Positions 20,497-32,712 are shown, numbered from the stretch's first letter. The stretch is DNA of 64,000 nt from Devosia sp. A8/3-2 (GCA_025452255.1 CP104974.1:1799001-1863000); one strand, 5' to 3'. Notes: generated from the sequence alone by a model not told the origin. A program made the numbers and translations.

Positions 20497-21521
20497 ATGT
20501 CCCAAATTCTTCCTGCCGATCATCCGCCAGTGCAGACGCCGAAAATCGGCGTGGTGCTGCTCAATCTGGGTACGCCCGACGCGACGGATTATTGGAGCGT
20601 GCGCCGCTATCTCAAGGAATTCCTCAGCGATCCGCGCGTCATTGAGACGCCGAAATGGCTGTGGTGGCCGATTCTCAATCTGGTGATCCTGAGCGTCCGG
20701 CCGCAGAAAAGCGGGCATGCCTATGCCCAGATCTGGGACAAGGACAAGAACGAAAGCCCGCTGCGGGTGATTACCTGCAACCAGACCGAGGCGCTGGCGC
20801 AACGGTTGGCGGAGGAGAGCAATGTGATGGTGGAATTTGCCATGCGCTATGGCAATCCATCGACCAGAGCGTGCTGGACAAGCTGCAGCAGGCGGGGTGC
20901 CAGAAGATTTTGCTGGTGCCGCTTTATCCGCAATATTCGGCGACGACGACCGCGACGGCCAATGACAAGGCATTCGAGGCGCTGGGCGCGATGCGCTGGC
21001 AGCCGGCGGTGCGGACGGCGCCGGCCTATTTCGATGACCCCAAATATGTCGAGGTGCTGGCCAAATCGATCAGCGATGGCGTGGCGGCGCTGGATTTTGT
21101 GCCCGATCTGGTGATCACCAGCTATCACGGCATGCCGGTGGAATATCTGGAGCGGGGCGACCCCTACCATTGCCAATGCCACAAGACGACGCGGCTGGTG
21201 CGTGAGCATCTGGGCTGGGACGAGAGCCGGATCATGGTCACGTTCCAATCCCGGTTCGGGCCGACCAAGTGGCTGGAGCCCTATACGGATGTGACGCTGG
21301 CGGCGCTGCCGGGCCGGGGCATCAAGAAGGTGGCGATCCCGGCGCCGGCTTTTTCGGCGGACTGTATCGAGACGCTGGAAGAAATCGCCATGCAGGGCAA
21401 GGAGACGTTCATGCAGGCCGGGGGCGAGCAATTCGCCTATATTCCGTGCCTCAATGACAGCCCGGACGGCATGGACATGATCGAAGCCATGGTGCGCCGC
21501 GAGCTGGCCGGCTGGCTTTAG
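20497..21521 (+). CDS. hemH: Ferrochelatase
   Basis: Inserts Fe2+ into protoporphyrin IX, the last step of haem synthesis. Family blocks are GVVLLNLGTPDATDYWSVRRYLKEFLSD, LLVPLYPQYSATTTATAND, the catalytic histidine in VITSYHGMPVEY, FQSRFGPTKWLEPYTD and PAFSADCIETLEEI. The frame slips once near 20865. Corrected length is about 341 residues. It overlaps the converging SH3 gene by four bases at its 3' end. Confidence 0.94.
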
Positions 21522-21859
21522 TCGAGAATACCGCGGTCTTCGTCGTCGCTGTCATTGAAGGTGAACCGAGGGCCGCCGCCGATGAAATCGGGCTGGGTGA
21601 CGCGCATCTTGGCGGACCAACCGACGAGATAGCTCGCCCGCACCCAGCCGGAACCGCTGACTCGGCACCAGCGGCCGTCGCGGGTGCATTGATCGAGCGG
21701 CACTCGGGCGCCGTCGGCCAGCTTGCCGATAATGTCGTAGCGGGTGCCGGGGCCGGTGCGCACATCGATATTGCCGCCCTTGACGCGGGCCGGGGGCTCG
21801 GCGATGGCCGGGGCGGCGAGCAGCAGGGCGGCGAGGGCCGCAAGGGGCAAAGCGCGCAT
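21518..21859 (-). CDS. Secreted SH3 domain protein
   Basis: Intact 113-aa protein: signal peptide LPLAALAALLLAAPAIA, then an SH3 domain (GNIDVRTGPGTRYDIIGKLADGARV, QCTRDGRWCRVSGSGWVRASYLVG) and an acidic tail (NDSDDEDRG). Probably periplasmic, with a cell-wall-related role unproven. It converges on hemH. Confidence 0.85.
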   Translation of the reverse strand: MRALPLAALAALLLAAPAIAEPPARVKGGNIDVRTGPGTRYDIIGKLADGARVPLDQCTRDGRWCRVSGSGWVRASYLVGWSAKMRVTQPDFIGGGPRFTFNDSDDEDRGILD

Positions 21860-21975
21860 GATCGGGTCTCCCGGTTTTTAGTCACTAAGTGAAATGCGCC
21901 AGACTGCGCCGGGTTTCAAGGGCTTGCTGCGGACATGATGAAGGGCCGCACGGCGCGGACGCCTGCGGAGACACG

Positions 21976-22035
21976 GTAACGGGCGGCCTTTGACTCAGCC
22001 AGTTTAGTCTAGGGGAGCCAAAGGCCGCCCGTCAC
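21976..22035. repeat. Long intergenic inverted repeat
   Basis: Arms GTAACGGGCGGCCTTTG and CAAAGGCCGCCCGTCAC match at 16 of 17 positions around a 26-base loop. It stands alone in the 363-base gap 21860-22222, with no gene nearby in that gap. It might end transcription of the small gene at 22223, though no T run follows. Confidence 0.6.
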
Positions 22036-22222
22036 GATCCGCTTTTGCGCAAGGTCCGGTTCAGGCGGTACCATTATTGCAGGCCCGGCTGCCGAGTTTC
22101 CAACCCCACTGGACAGGCGCCCCTCTCCCACGGTCACCCCGCCCGGCCCTGCGTAGAGGCCGGTGACTGGCGGGATGGGGCCATAGTTGCATGCGCCAAA
22201 TGGGGCGGGGATAAGTTTTTGC

Positions 22223-22594
22223 TCAGGCGTGGGGCGATGGCAGGCCATCGGCCGCGAGGCGGGCCGTGTGGGCGGACTGGCCGGCCGCGGTGAGATGCGC
22301 ATAGCGTTCCTCAAAGGCAATGCCGGCGGCGCTCAGGCGGGCAACCATCAGGGCCAGATCGGCCGCGGTCAGCGGTTCGCGGGTGTCGATCCGCCCAAAG
22401 GATGGCAGGCCGGGCTCGCGGCGATAGAGCCGATTGGCGATGCGCAAAGCGCGGTCGAGGCAGGTTCGCCCGGTTTCCCCCAGCGTACCGGATGGCTTGG
22501 CGATTCTGACGAGATAATTGAGCGCCGCGACTTCGCGGCTGAGCCGATTATAGGCGACGATGGCGCGTGGGCTGAGACGCGGCTTGCTGGACAT
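22223..22594 (-). CDS. Hypothetical protein, 123 aa
   Basis: Intact frame, mostly helical: RLSPRAIVAYNRLSREVAAL, LGETGRTCLDRALRIANRLY, REPLTAADLALMVARLSAAG. It has no recognised domain, signal peptide or membrane segment. The AYNRL segment recurs in the damaged frame at 23300-23489, so the two are probably related. Function unknown. Confidence 0.55.
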   Translation of the reverse strand: MSSKPRLSPRAIVAYNRLSREVAALNYLVRIAKPSGTLGETGRTCLDRALRIANRLYRREPGLPSFGRIDTREPLTAADLALMVARLSAAGIAFEERYAHLTAAGQSAHTARLAADGLPSPHA

Positions 22595-22735
22595 GCGGTT
22601 TCCTCCGAGGTGAAACCGGTGAGGGTAGCAGCGGGGCCCGGGCGGGGATTAGTTTGGCGGGCGGGAAAAGCAGAGCCGCGATGCGGTTCCCGCCCCCTTG
22701 TGGGGAGGGGGCAGGGAGCTGTGCTCACCCCAAAC

Positions 22736-22888
22736 TCGGTGTCACCCCGGCGCAGGCCGGGGCCCATCCTGGGGTCGTGCCGCAGCCGCCGTGTAGCGGT
22801 CATGACAGCACATCATCCACACACCTTGCGGCGGCGGGGATATCTCGAGATGGGCCCCGGCCTGCGCCGGGGTGACATCGAGAATGGG
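22736..22888. repeat. Long dispersed inverted repeat, copy 1
   Basis: The left arm GGTGTCACCCCGGCGCAGGC pairs with the right arm GCCTGCGCCGGGGTGACATC. The interior includes CACACCTTGCGGCGGCGGGG. A near-copy lies at 23572-23718, and the arms are a G/C-substituted form of the GTGTCATTCC family seen elsewhere. Confidence 0.75.
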
Positions 22889-22894
22889 ACGGGC

Positions 22895-23181
22895 TCAGAG
22901 CGGGCGGCGGCGCTTGATGGCGGCGATGCGCTCGGCGTCTTCGACATTGAGATAGCGGCCGCGCTCGAGGATTTCGAGCGTGTATTCGTCATAGGTCAGG
23001 CCCAGCTTCTCGGCCCGCCGGGCGCATAAGAGCAATGTCATAGGGCACCTCGAACGCCTTTTTCCGCGACGCCTCCCATTCGAAATAGGTGCCAATGCCA
23101 TTGGCGCCCTGTGGGCGCGGGTCATCCTCCAGCGGCGGGCCGTTATTGGAGAGGCGGGGCGGAGGGGGACGTCTCGGTCAT
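22895..23181 (-). CDS. Hypothetical small protein with YFEWEASRKKAF segment
   Basis: Assembled across two frame slips, near 23160 (CCCCC run) and 23030. It starts MTETSP at 23181, continues GANGIGTYFEWEASRKKAFE and ends KLGLTYDEYTLEILERGRYL followed by a basic tail, about 96 residues. Helical and charged, it has no known function. The matching 3' and 5' parts in adjacent frames make a real gene likely. Confidence 0.55.
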
Positions 23182-23299
23182 GCCGGAATGATCGACCGGC
23201 TGGACCGGAGCGTCCAATGAATGTTTTCGATGGCGGGATTGGACGGGTTTATGGGAGCGCAGGGCGAGGCACGTTGGTGTGCAATTAGGACCTATTTGC

Positions 23300-23489
23300 A
23301 ACAAATGAGGCAAGGTCGTGGAGGGGGCTAGGCCGAAGAGGAGGCAAAGGGGAGGGCGATAGGCGGAAGCCGAGCGCGGCCCAGCGGGCCGAATTCCTGC
23401 GTCCGCCAGATGCACCAGCATCATGACCTGCTCCTGTAGCCGGTTATAGGCCCGTAGCTGGCGTTGGTTGAGGGGGCGTGGGTCATCAT
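23300..23489 (-). pseudogene. Possible damaged paralogue of the 22223 gene
   Basis: From ATG 23489, with one base restored in a CCCCC run near 23475, the frame reads NQRQLRAYNRLQEQVMML and VHLADAGIRPAG, resembling the AYNRL region of the 22223-22594 protein. Coding character fades after about 50 residues. It may be a gene with further indels or a remnant. Confidence 0.35.
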
Positions 23490-23571
23490 GGCTCCCACGT
23501 GGCGGTGGGAGTCTAGGGCGAGCGTGGCGGGCGGGGATAAGTTTTGGGGTATGAAAGTGCCACATCCACGG

Positions 23572-23718
23572 TGTACCCCGGCGCAGGCCGGGGCCCGTCC
23601 TGAGATCGTGCCACGGCCGCTAGATGGCCGTTATTGGGGGAGAGATCGCCCACATACCTTGCGGCGGCGGGAATATATCGAGATGGGCCCCGGCCCGGGC
23701 CGGGGTGACATCGTGGGT
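23572..23718. repeat. Long dispersed inverted repeat, copy 2
   Basis: The left arm GTACCCCGGCGCAGGCCGGG and the right arm CCCGGCCCGGGCCGGGGTGA enclose an interior with ACATACCTTGCGGCGGCGGG, nearly the same as copy 1 at 22736-22888. The two copies bracket the small genes in between. Confidence 0.75.
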
Positions 23719-24134
23719 GGGACGGATTTAGGGGGCGCTTCGCCGAAATTGTCGCGCGAGGCGGTGCGCGTCGTGTCTCTCGGGCCAACTCGGCTGCCAG
23801 AGCAAGCTCGACCGGCGCTCTCTTCTGATCAGGTGCACACAAACCCGCTAGCGGACGAGTGGGGGCGTTTGGTGTCGGTCGTGATTTCTGCCTCCGAAGG
23901 TGGAGGTGGGATTATGCGGGGAGGGCGGGAGTGTTGAGATGGATGGCGACCGTGTCGTTCCCCGGAGGCACAAGCCGAGTCGGTAAGTCTAGTTCGCTAT
24001 TGAGCAACACGTAAGATGATCGTCGTCGCCCTCGGATACCCCGGGCCGGTTTCCGAATTTGTGGGCAAATCTTGTCGGGTTCTGATTGCTCTAGATCGTA
24101 CAAGAAGTAGTCTGAGTAAAATTTGGGGGAGCAG
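23719..24134. other. Gene-poor transition to the AT-rich island
   Basis: No convincing gene or tRNA was seen. Base composition shifts from GC-rich on the left to visibly AT-richer by about 24000, where the island gene's upstream region starts. Confidence 0.4.
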
Positions 24135-26199
24135 ATGTCAGCGAACGGCAGCGAAATAGGTGTTGAGGATCTTTTTGATCTTAGCGGTGCGAACAGAGAG
24201 GCTAAAGCTTATGCGTTCCTATACGCCGCGTTCAAAAGAACAGAGGTAAGTTCTAATCCAGTTAGAGATGCTCTGGACTGCTTGGTCCCTTTTATCGCCC
24301 CATTCCTGAATGATCAGGCCGGAAATCAGGTAACTGCTGATGGTGTGAAGCAATATCTTCATGAGAAATTTGGATTTGATCTTCCGCTTTACGCGGTCGA
24401 GCAGATATTTTCATCGCTCCAGAATCACGGATTTGTCGAGTACAGGAAGACCGCAAAAATATATGTGGCCAAGCCTCATGTGTCTAATTTTCATGTCGCC
24501 AAAAGAGACATCGAAAGCGATTACGATGCGATAGTTCTAGATTTAGAAAGCTATGCAAACCGGTGGGCTTTAATCTTAAGCCGCCAGCGGGAGGTTGGGG
24601 AGAGGCCCTGATCTCGTTCCTACGCCAAACGACCGAGAAGAAGGCTACCAAGCTGGTTTCGGTAAAAAACGTCCTCCTTGATCCATCAAAGGTTGAGGAG
24701 GCAGTCGTTGCCGCGTATGTGCGCCGCCTAAGTAAAGAAGATAGTAGTAAATTTAGTAGCCTCATAAATATATTTATGGGCGCATTGATTGAGGATTTTA
24801 TCTCTTCGGTTTCAGAGGTCGGGGCGCTTAAGGAGGGGCAGTCCATAAGTATATTTTACGACACGGCTGTCATCCTTAGATTGCTAGGATGCTCTGGTTC
24901 CATTCTGAAGCTCGCGACCGAGGAGCTTACTCAGTACCTTCAGGACATAGGTTGTAGAATATATTACTTCTCTGGCAATGAGTCGGAGGTTTCAAATATT
25001 CTTGATACTATCGTTTATGTAAAAGATTCTGGAAAGGAGGTTGAGGGTGAAACCGCTGAGGCTTTGTCTTTAGGCGAAGTGACGATTACAGACCTTCGAA
25101 TGCTTCAGAATACATTTCCCGAGAAATTGGCGCGATACAATGTGTTTCCTGCCGGTGATCTTGAGCGCGTTTCCAAAGAAAATCAGCGCTTTGAGATCGA
25201 TGAGCGTGGCTTCGCGGACTATCTCTTTAGGCAGGCCTCCGCAAATGGGAGGGCATATGGTATTCAGAATCGTCAAAACGACGCAGGCTATTTGGCAGCC
25301 GTAATGCGCCTAAGACGTGGTTCTAGGGCGCGAGATTTTGCGGATAGCGGGAATATATTCGTAACCTCAAACCGTATGCTGGCGTCGTCATCAAGGAAGT
25401 ACCTGATTGAACAAAAATCTCTGTACGGAAAAGATTGCCCCCTGTTTTGAATGTCGGCCAAATTGCTACGATTGCTTGGCTGATGAAAGATCAGGCAATC
25501 ACGCCGGAGAAAGCAGGAAGGGAACTGCTTCTGAATTGTTATGCGGCAGTTCACCCGGACGCGGAATGGTTTGGCTACTTTCATGAGGGGATGGAGCAAG
25601 TTGTGGGCTCAATGGAGGAGTTTGCCAAGGACGGCTCAAATGCTCTGGCGCTCCAAGCGGCAAGAAGAATCGCAGGCGAGGAGAGCTTTGGTCATTCCGT
25701 AATCGTTCGTGAGTTGAACATGGCTGAAATTCTTGCGAGGGCGCAAGAGGAAGAGAATAGTATTCACGAGGAATGGGCGCGGCTTAGAACGGAAGACAAG
25801 GCCGCCGCTGCCGCAGAGTTGGAAGCTGCAAATACAGAATCCGACCGGATCAGGGCTCAATTGATCGAGGAATCTCGAATTCTAAGAACGGCAGCCATTG
25901 AACAGGCAAGGAAAGAGGCCGAAGACATCGTCAATGCGCGTCACGAGAATGATCGTCTAGCCAAAGCTCACAAACGGGCTGGAATTATAACGGCCATATT
26001 CAAGGGTGTATTGCTTGGAATTGTGGTCTTTGCGATTGCTGTGAATGGTGTGTTTGGAGGCAATTCCGGCTGGATTATTGTATCAATACTCGCTGTTGTT
26101 TCTGTATTGAGTTTTGCAGATTTTCTAAGAATTCCATATCTCTCCAGATTTCCGGATACGGCGAAAGGGAAGGTCGTTGAGCTTCTCCTGCGGCTCTAA
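24135..26199 (+). CDS. Island protein: helical N-terminus, PIN-like domain, coiled coil and C-terminal membrane anchor
   Basis: Read across two frame slips, near 24570 and 25440, as one protein of about 690 residues. N-terminus (1-150): helical, winged-helix-like ([40 protein letters not shown]). Middle: a PIN-like core with [47 protein letters not shown] and [12 protein letters not shown], whose acidic residues fall where PIN nucleases bind metal. Then a Glu/Ala coiled coil (about 550-620) and two hydrophobic segments. Codon use is AT-rich, unlike the neighbours, which suggests transfer. A single-gene defence role is possible but unproven. Confidence 0.65.
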
Positions 26200-26229
26200 A
26201 TTGGGTGTGTGGAGAGCGGCTTAGATGCC

Positions 26230-28880
<2,651 letters not shown>

Positions 28881-29013
28881 GAAAACACCGTTGCTCGGGG
28901 GAGCGTTCAAGATGGGGAACGGCACAGCATAATGCAATGTTCCAGCGACATTAGCACCGCATGAACGGAGACGGAACAGGGCTGCTGACAGGTGGTGTCA
29001 GCATGCTGGAAAT

Positions 29014-29037
29014 GCAAAGGCCCGCATGAAGCGGGCC
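29014..29037 (-). terminator. Terminator after the SH3/crystallin-like gene
   Basis: On the minus strand GGCCCGC and GCGGGCC arms enclose TTCAT, followed by TTTGC. It lies 35 bases after the stop of the gene at 29072. Confidence 0.65.
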
Positions 29038-29071
29038 CCGGTTTGGTCGTGTGCCTTGCGCCAGTTCGGCG

Positions 29072-29629
29072 TTAGTAGACTTTGATCGAGGAGACGGTGC
29101 CGCGCAGATAGGTGGGGAGTGCGGGCTTGGACTGCACGATGCGTTCGCAATAGGACTGGAAGTAACGGTCGCGGCAGGTGGCGACCGAGACGGCGCCGGT
29201 CAACTGCACCGAAGCGAAGCGGTTGTCGAGATTTTGCAGGGCCAGATCGTCGATGGTGGTGCCGCTGTTGAAGCAGGCGGAGGCGCCGGTGAAATTGGTG
29301 CCTTCGAAGAAGCAGACATTGCCCCGGCCATGGACGATGACGGGCTCGGGATGGCGGCCAAAATCGACATAGAGGCTGGAAGCCCAGCCGCGCTGGTTGT
29401 CGGCCGAGACCGGGCACCAGTCGCGCTGGCAGCGCAGCACCTTGATCGCGGTTTCGGCGGGAATCTGGCCGGTTACGGGAAAGGAGCGGTCGGGGCCGGA
29501 GGCCGGGATCAGGGGCTTGACGCTCCGGGCGTGAGTGCCGGCCTCGCCAGCGGCAAGGCTGGCCGTGGCGGCGCCAAGCAGCATGACAATGGCCGTGCAG
29601 GCCGAAATGAGAGTGGTGACAAGACGCAT
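29072..29629 (-). CDS. Secreted protein with SH3-like and crystallin-like domains, paralogue 1
   Basis: Intact frame of about 185 residues. The signal peptide LVTTLISACTAIVMLLGAAT ends near ASLAAG. An SH3-like part (IKVLRCQRDWCPVSADNQRGWASSLYV) is followed by a beta/gamma-crystallin-like or I36-inhibitor-like module (NVCFFEGTNFTGASACFNSG) and a cysteine-containing C-terminus ending SSIKVY. It is the first of three tandem relatives, each with its own hairpin. Extracellular or periplasmic; function unknown. Confidence 0.75.
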   Translation of the reverse strand: MRLVTTLISACTAIVMLLGAATASLAAGEAGTHARSVKPLIPASGPDRSFPVTGQIPAETAIKVLRCQRDWCPVSADNQRGWASSLYVDFGRHPEPVIVHGRGNVCFFEGTNFTGASACFNSGTTIDDLALQNLDNRFASVQLTGAVSVATCRDRYFQSYCERIVQSKPALPTYLRGTVSSIKVY

Positions 29630-29819
29630 GATGGAACCCTCGCGAACAAAGCGCGGGCAACCTACCGCGCCGCCGCCCGATCTCCAAGCCCGGATGCATA
29701 AAGAAAAGGTGGGTTTGACCCCTGAAGGGAGGGGGATGAGGGGCAGGGCTGGTTGTGGTTGAGGTGTTTGCCTGCCTCCCGCTTGAGGGGCAGTGTTCAC
29801 TCCGGAGGATTCAAGAATG

Positions 29820-29930
29820 CGGTGTCATTCCGCGAAGGTCGGAATCCATGTCCGCATCTTCCCACAAACACTGGTGTTCCATGATGTTTAACAGCATGGA
29901 TTCCGGCCTTCGCCGGAATGACACCGTGGG
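29820..29930. repeat. Dispersed inverted repeat, GTGTCATTCC family
   Basis: GGTGTCATTCCGCGAAGGTC and GGCCTTCGCCGGAATGACAC form the arms, with an inner pair GAATCCATG/CATGGATTC. Between the first and second SH3/crystallin genes. The stretch 29630-29819 holds only that gene's leader and a CCCTGAAGGGAGGGGGATG repeat fragment. Confidence 0.75.
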
Positions 29931-29971
29931 TGGTTTGAGCCCCGGGTAAACACTCCCCATCACGGGAGACA

Positions 29972-30001
29972 GGCGATCGCACTTGTCTCGGTGCGATCGC
30001 C
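29972..30001. terminator. Hairpin after the second SH3/crystallin-like gene
   Basis: Perfect 11-bp arms GGCGATCGCAC and GTGCGATCGCC around an eight-base loop lie ten bases after the stop at 30011. The following minus-strand sequence is only weakly T-rich, so termination is probable but not certain. Confidence 0.55.
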
Positions 30002-30010
30002 TTCGCTTAC

Positions 30011-30668
30011 CTAGCGGACGCGGATGGAGGCGATGTAGTTGTCGAAATCGCCCAGCGTGCTGGCGCTGGTGCTGTAGACGCGGCAATTGCGGAAATTGGG
30101 TTCCGAGCAGACCTGCACCTGCAGCCCTTCGGGATTGTCGATGGAGGAAATGCGATCGACCCAGTTGCGCAGATCGCGATTGGCATCGCCCGCCTGCAGG
30201 CAGAAGCTGTCGCCGCGCATGCGGGTGCGGTCGAAGAAGCAGACTTCGGGGTAGAAGGCGGGCGGCTGGATGATGGGCGGGCGCGGGGGACGCGGCGGAT
30301 TGGGCTGGCCGATGCCGATGCTGATCGAGCCATCGGGGCCGCCAATGGTGAAGCCGAAGGAGAGGCCGAGCTGGTTCGGATTAACCGGGCGGCCACCGGC
30401 GGTGAGATAGCGGGCGGAAATCCAGCCATCGGGACCGGCCTTGGCGATGTAGCACCGAGAGCCCCGGCATTGCTGGACATCGACCCGTGTGCCGGCGCGC
30501 ACCACATCGACCACGGCATAATTGGTGCCGGGGCCCCGGCGCACATTGACATTGGTGGTGACGGTGCCGGCGCGCCCGGGCGGCGGGCAGGAATACCACG
30601 ACGGCCGCCGCCGCAAGGGCGAAGGCAGCAAGCACGCGCAGCAGCACTTTGCGACTATGGGATTTCAT
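30011..30668 (-). CDS. Secreted protein with SH3 and crystallin-like domains, paralogue 2
   Basis: Signal peptide from ATG 30668 (VLLRVLAAFALAAAAVVVFL), then, after a frame slip near 30572, an SH3 domain (VNVRRGPGTNYAVVDVV, QCRGSRCYIAKAGPDGWISA), a proline-rich linker and the crystallin-like module EVCFFDRTRMRGDSFCLQAG. It ends DNYIASIRVR. Same architecture as the genes on both sides. About 219 residues. Confidence 0.78.
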
Positions 30669-30720
30669 GGATGACGCTCCTCACTCAACGCCAGACAATT
30701 TTTCGCCACAATAGAATAGA

Positions 30721-30756
30721 AACGGGGCCGGGCGAACAAAAGTTCCCGGCCCCGTT
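30721..30756. terminator. Strong hairpin between paralogues 2 and 3
   Basis: Twelve-base arms AACGGGGCCGGG and CCCGGCCCCGTT around a loop lie 26 bases after the stop of the gene at 30782 on the minus strand. TCTATT follows the hairpin. Confidence 0.65.
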
Positions 30757-30781
30757 CCAATATGGTTGCTAGTTCAATACT

Positions 30782-31538
30782 TTAATAGACGTCGACGGAC
30801 GAGGCCCGGCTGTCGATCTGGCCGCGCAGGCGCGGGGTATCGGAGCGCAGCGTGACGCAGGCGCCGTATTGGAACTGATCGGAGCACAGATCGACACGGG
30901 CGCCGCCGAAGACCCGGACCGAGCGGATGGCGTCGTTCCAGCCGCGAGGCAGGCTGTCCATGGTTTCTCCCTGATCGAGGCAGAAGCTGCGGCCGCGCAG
31001 ATTGCGTTCGCTAAAGAAGCAGGCGCCGGCATCCTCATAGACCGGAGGCTGAGGACGCGGCGGCTGGGGTTGCAGGCGCGGCGGCTGCGGCCAGCCGGGA
31101 TTCCAGCCGCCATTGCCATTGCCGGATTCCAGCCGCCGCCATTGCCGGGGTTCCAGCCACCACCATTGCCGGGGCCCGGGCCGGGATTGCCGGGAACCAG
31201 CCGCCACCGGGATTGCCGGGGACGGGTTGAGGCAGAGGCACAGGCTGGGGCTGTGGCTGTGGCTGTGGCTTGGGATTCATCGACACGCCGCCAAGCGAAA
31301 CATAGGCGGCCGAGACCCAGCCGGAGGTGCGGCCGTAATTCACCCGGCACCAGCCGTTGCTGTTGCATTGAGCATCGACCCGTGTGCCGGCCTGCAGCAC
31401 ATCGAGCACGGCGGTCTGCTGGCTGGGGCCGGAGCGCACATTGACATTGGTGGTGACGGTCGCCGGCGCGGCAAAGGCGATGCTGGCCGATGCCGTGGCG
31501 GCCATGGCGGTGAAAATGGCGAGGCGGAAGGATTTCAT
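30782..31538 (-). CDS. Secreted protein with SH3 and crystallin-like domains, paralogue 3
   Basis: Signal peptide FRLAIFTAMAATASASIAFA, SH3 domain (VNVRSGPSQQTAVLDVLQAG, CNSNGWCRVNYGRTSGWVSA), then a low-complexity linker of PQ and NGGGWNPG repeats, and a crystallin-like module (DAGACFFSERNLRGRSFCLD) ending SSVDVY. The frame slips inside the repeats near 31190. GGGGAG lies seven bases before ATG 31538. The repeat linker sets it apart from its two relatives. About 250 residues. Confidence 0.78.
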
Positions 31539-31620
31539 GTGTGCTCCCCGTGGGCCGCCAATCGGCGGTTGATAGCGCTTAATAAACACCAGTCAGGTGA
31601 ATGTGGGCTGAACGAAGGCG

Positions 31621-32007
31621 TCAGGGTTGGATGCGGCGCTTTTGGCCGTCTTCGCCCAGCGAGACATAGACAAAGCGGCCTTCGGTGACCTTGACGCGAT
31701 CATCGAGCCGGTTGCGGCGCGCCCGAGCTTCCAGCCCCACGGTGATGGAGGTATTCCCGACGCGCTCGATGGACGTATAGACGCACAGGATATCGCCCAC
31801 CTTGACCGGGGCGATGAAGGTCATGGCCTCGACGGCGACGGTGACGACGCGGCCTTGCGCGCGCTCGACGGCGGCAATGGCACCGGCAATATCCATCTGG
31901 CTCATCACCCAGCCGCCGAAGATATCGCCGGCGGGATTGGTATCGGCGGGCATGGCCGGGGTGCGGATGGTCAGTGCGCCCTTGGGCTCGGTGGTGTCAA
32001 CGATCAT
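31621..32007 (-). CDS. Acyl-CoA thioesterase, hotdog fold (YciA-like)
   Basis: Intact 128-aa protein hydrolysing acyl-CoA thioesters, with hotdog-fold blocks RTPAMPADTNPAGDIFGGWVMSQMD and VEAMTFIAPVKVGDILCVY. The asparagine and aspartate of the NPAGDIFGG segment match the active-site helix. Its start lies inside the last codons of tdk, so the two are probably co-transcribed. Confidence 0.85.
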   Translation of the reverse strand: MIVDTTEPKGALTIRTPAMPADTNPAGDIFGGWVMSQMDIAGAIAAVERAQGRVVTVAVEAMTFIAPVKVGDILCVYTSIERVGNTSITVGLEARARRNRLDDRVKVTEGRFVYVSLGEDGQKRRIQP

Positions 32008-32602
32008 GTTCAGGTCCTTTCACGGGCCAGCGGCCCACGGCTTCTTCCCAATGTTTGCGGCAGAGGGAAATATAGACCGATTTCTCGATCGAAACCTGTT
32101 CGCCATCGGTGAGCACGCGGCCCGATGTGTCCCGGCGGACGACCATGGTGGCCTTGGCGCCGCATTCGCAGATGGTGCGGATTTCACGCAGCACATCGGC
32201 AATGGCCAGCAATTGGCTGGAGCCGGGAAACAGCTTGCCGCGGAAATCGGTGCGCAGGCCAAAGCACATGACCGGGATTTTGAGGCGATCCGATACGCGG
32301 GCGAGCTGCCAGACTCGGTCGGGAGTGAGGAATTGCGCCTCGTCGACAAAGACGCAATCGACCTTGGCTTCATCCATATGGTCGCGCACGGCCCGGTAGA
32401 GATCGTCTTCGGAGGAATAGAGTTCGGCCGGCTCGGCAATGCCAATGCGCGAACTGATCAGGCCCACGCCATCCTCGGCATAGAGCGCGGAGGTATAGAG
32501 CAGCGGGCGCATGCCGCGCTCGCGATAGTTATAGGCGGCCTGCAGCAGCAGCGTCGACTTGCCCGCATTCATTGCCGCGTAGGAGAAGTAAAGCTTGGCC
32601 AT
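31997..32602 (-). CDS. tdk: Thymidine kinase
   Basis: Type II thymidine kinase that phosphorylates thymidine with ATP for salvage. The Walker A-type loop SYAAMNAGKSTLLLQAAYNY, the magnesium-site FVDEAQFLTPDRVWQLARV and the lasso region CECGAKATMVVR with the zinc-binding cysteines are present, plus YISLCRKHW. Intact, about 201 residues from ATG 32602. It overlaps the thioesterase gene by 11 bases. Confidence 0.92.
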   Translation of the reverse strand: MAKLYFSYAAMNAGKSTLLLQAAYNYRERGMRPLLYTSALYAEDGVGLISSRIGIAEPAELYSSEDDLYRAVRDHMDEAKVDCVFVDEAQFLTPDRVWQLARVSDRLKIPVMCFGLRTDFRGKLFPGSSQLLAIADVLREIRTICECGAKATMVVRRDTSGRVLTDGEQVSIEKSVYISLCRKHWEEAVGRWPVKGPEHDR

Positions 32603-32712
32603 GCGGATTGCGGGACTCGGGTTTTGCGCAGGGGTATTTACCAGCCAATAGACCGGAATGGGCAAGGCTAGAAGCCTCGCCAGCGGCGTTCAACAGTTCA
32701 TTGCTATCTACC

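Noticed and set aside
23719-24134. tRNA attachment site for the AT-rich island
   Set aside because: No cloverleaf, CCA end or flanking direct repeat was found on either strand around the island.
29972-30001. GCGATCGC octamers as a HIP1-like repeat
   Set aside because: The octamer appears only as the two arms of one hairpin beside a gene end, so a terminator explains it.
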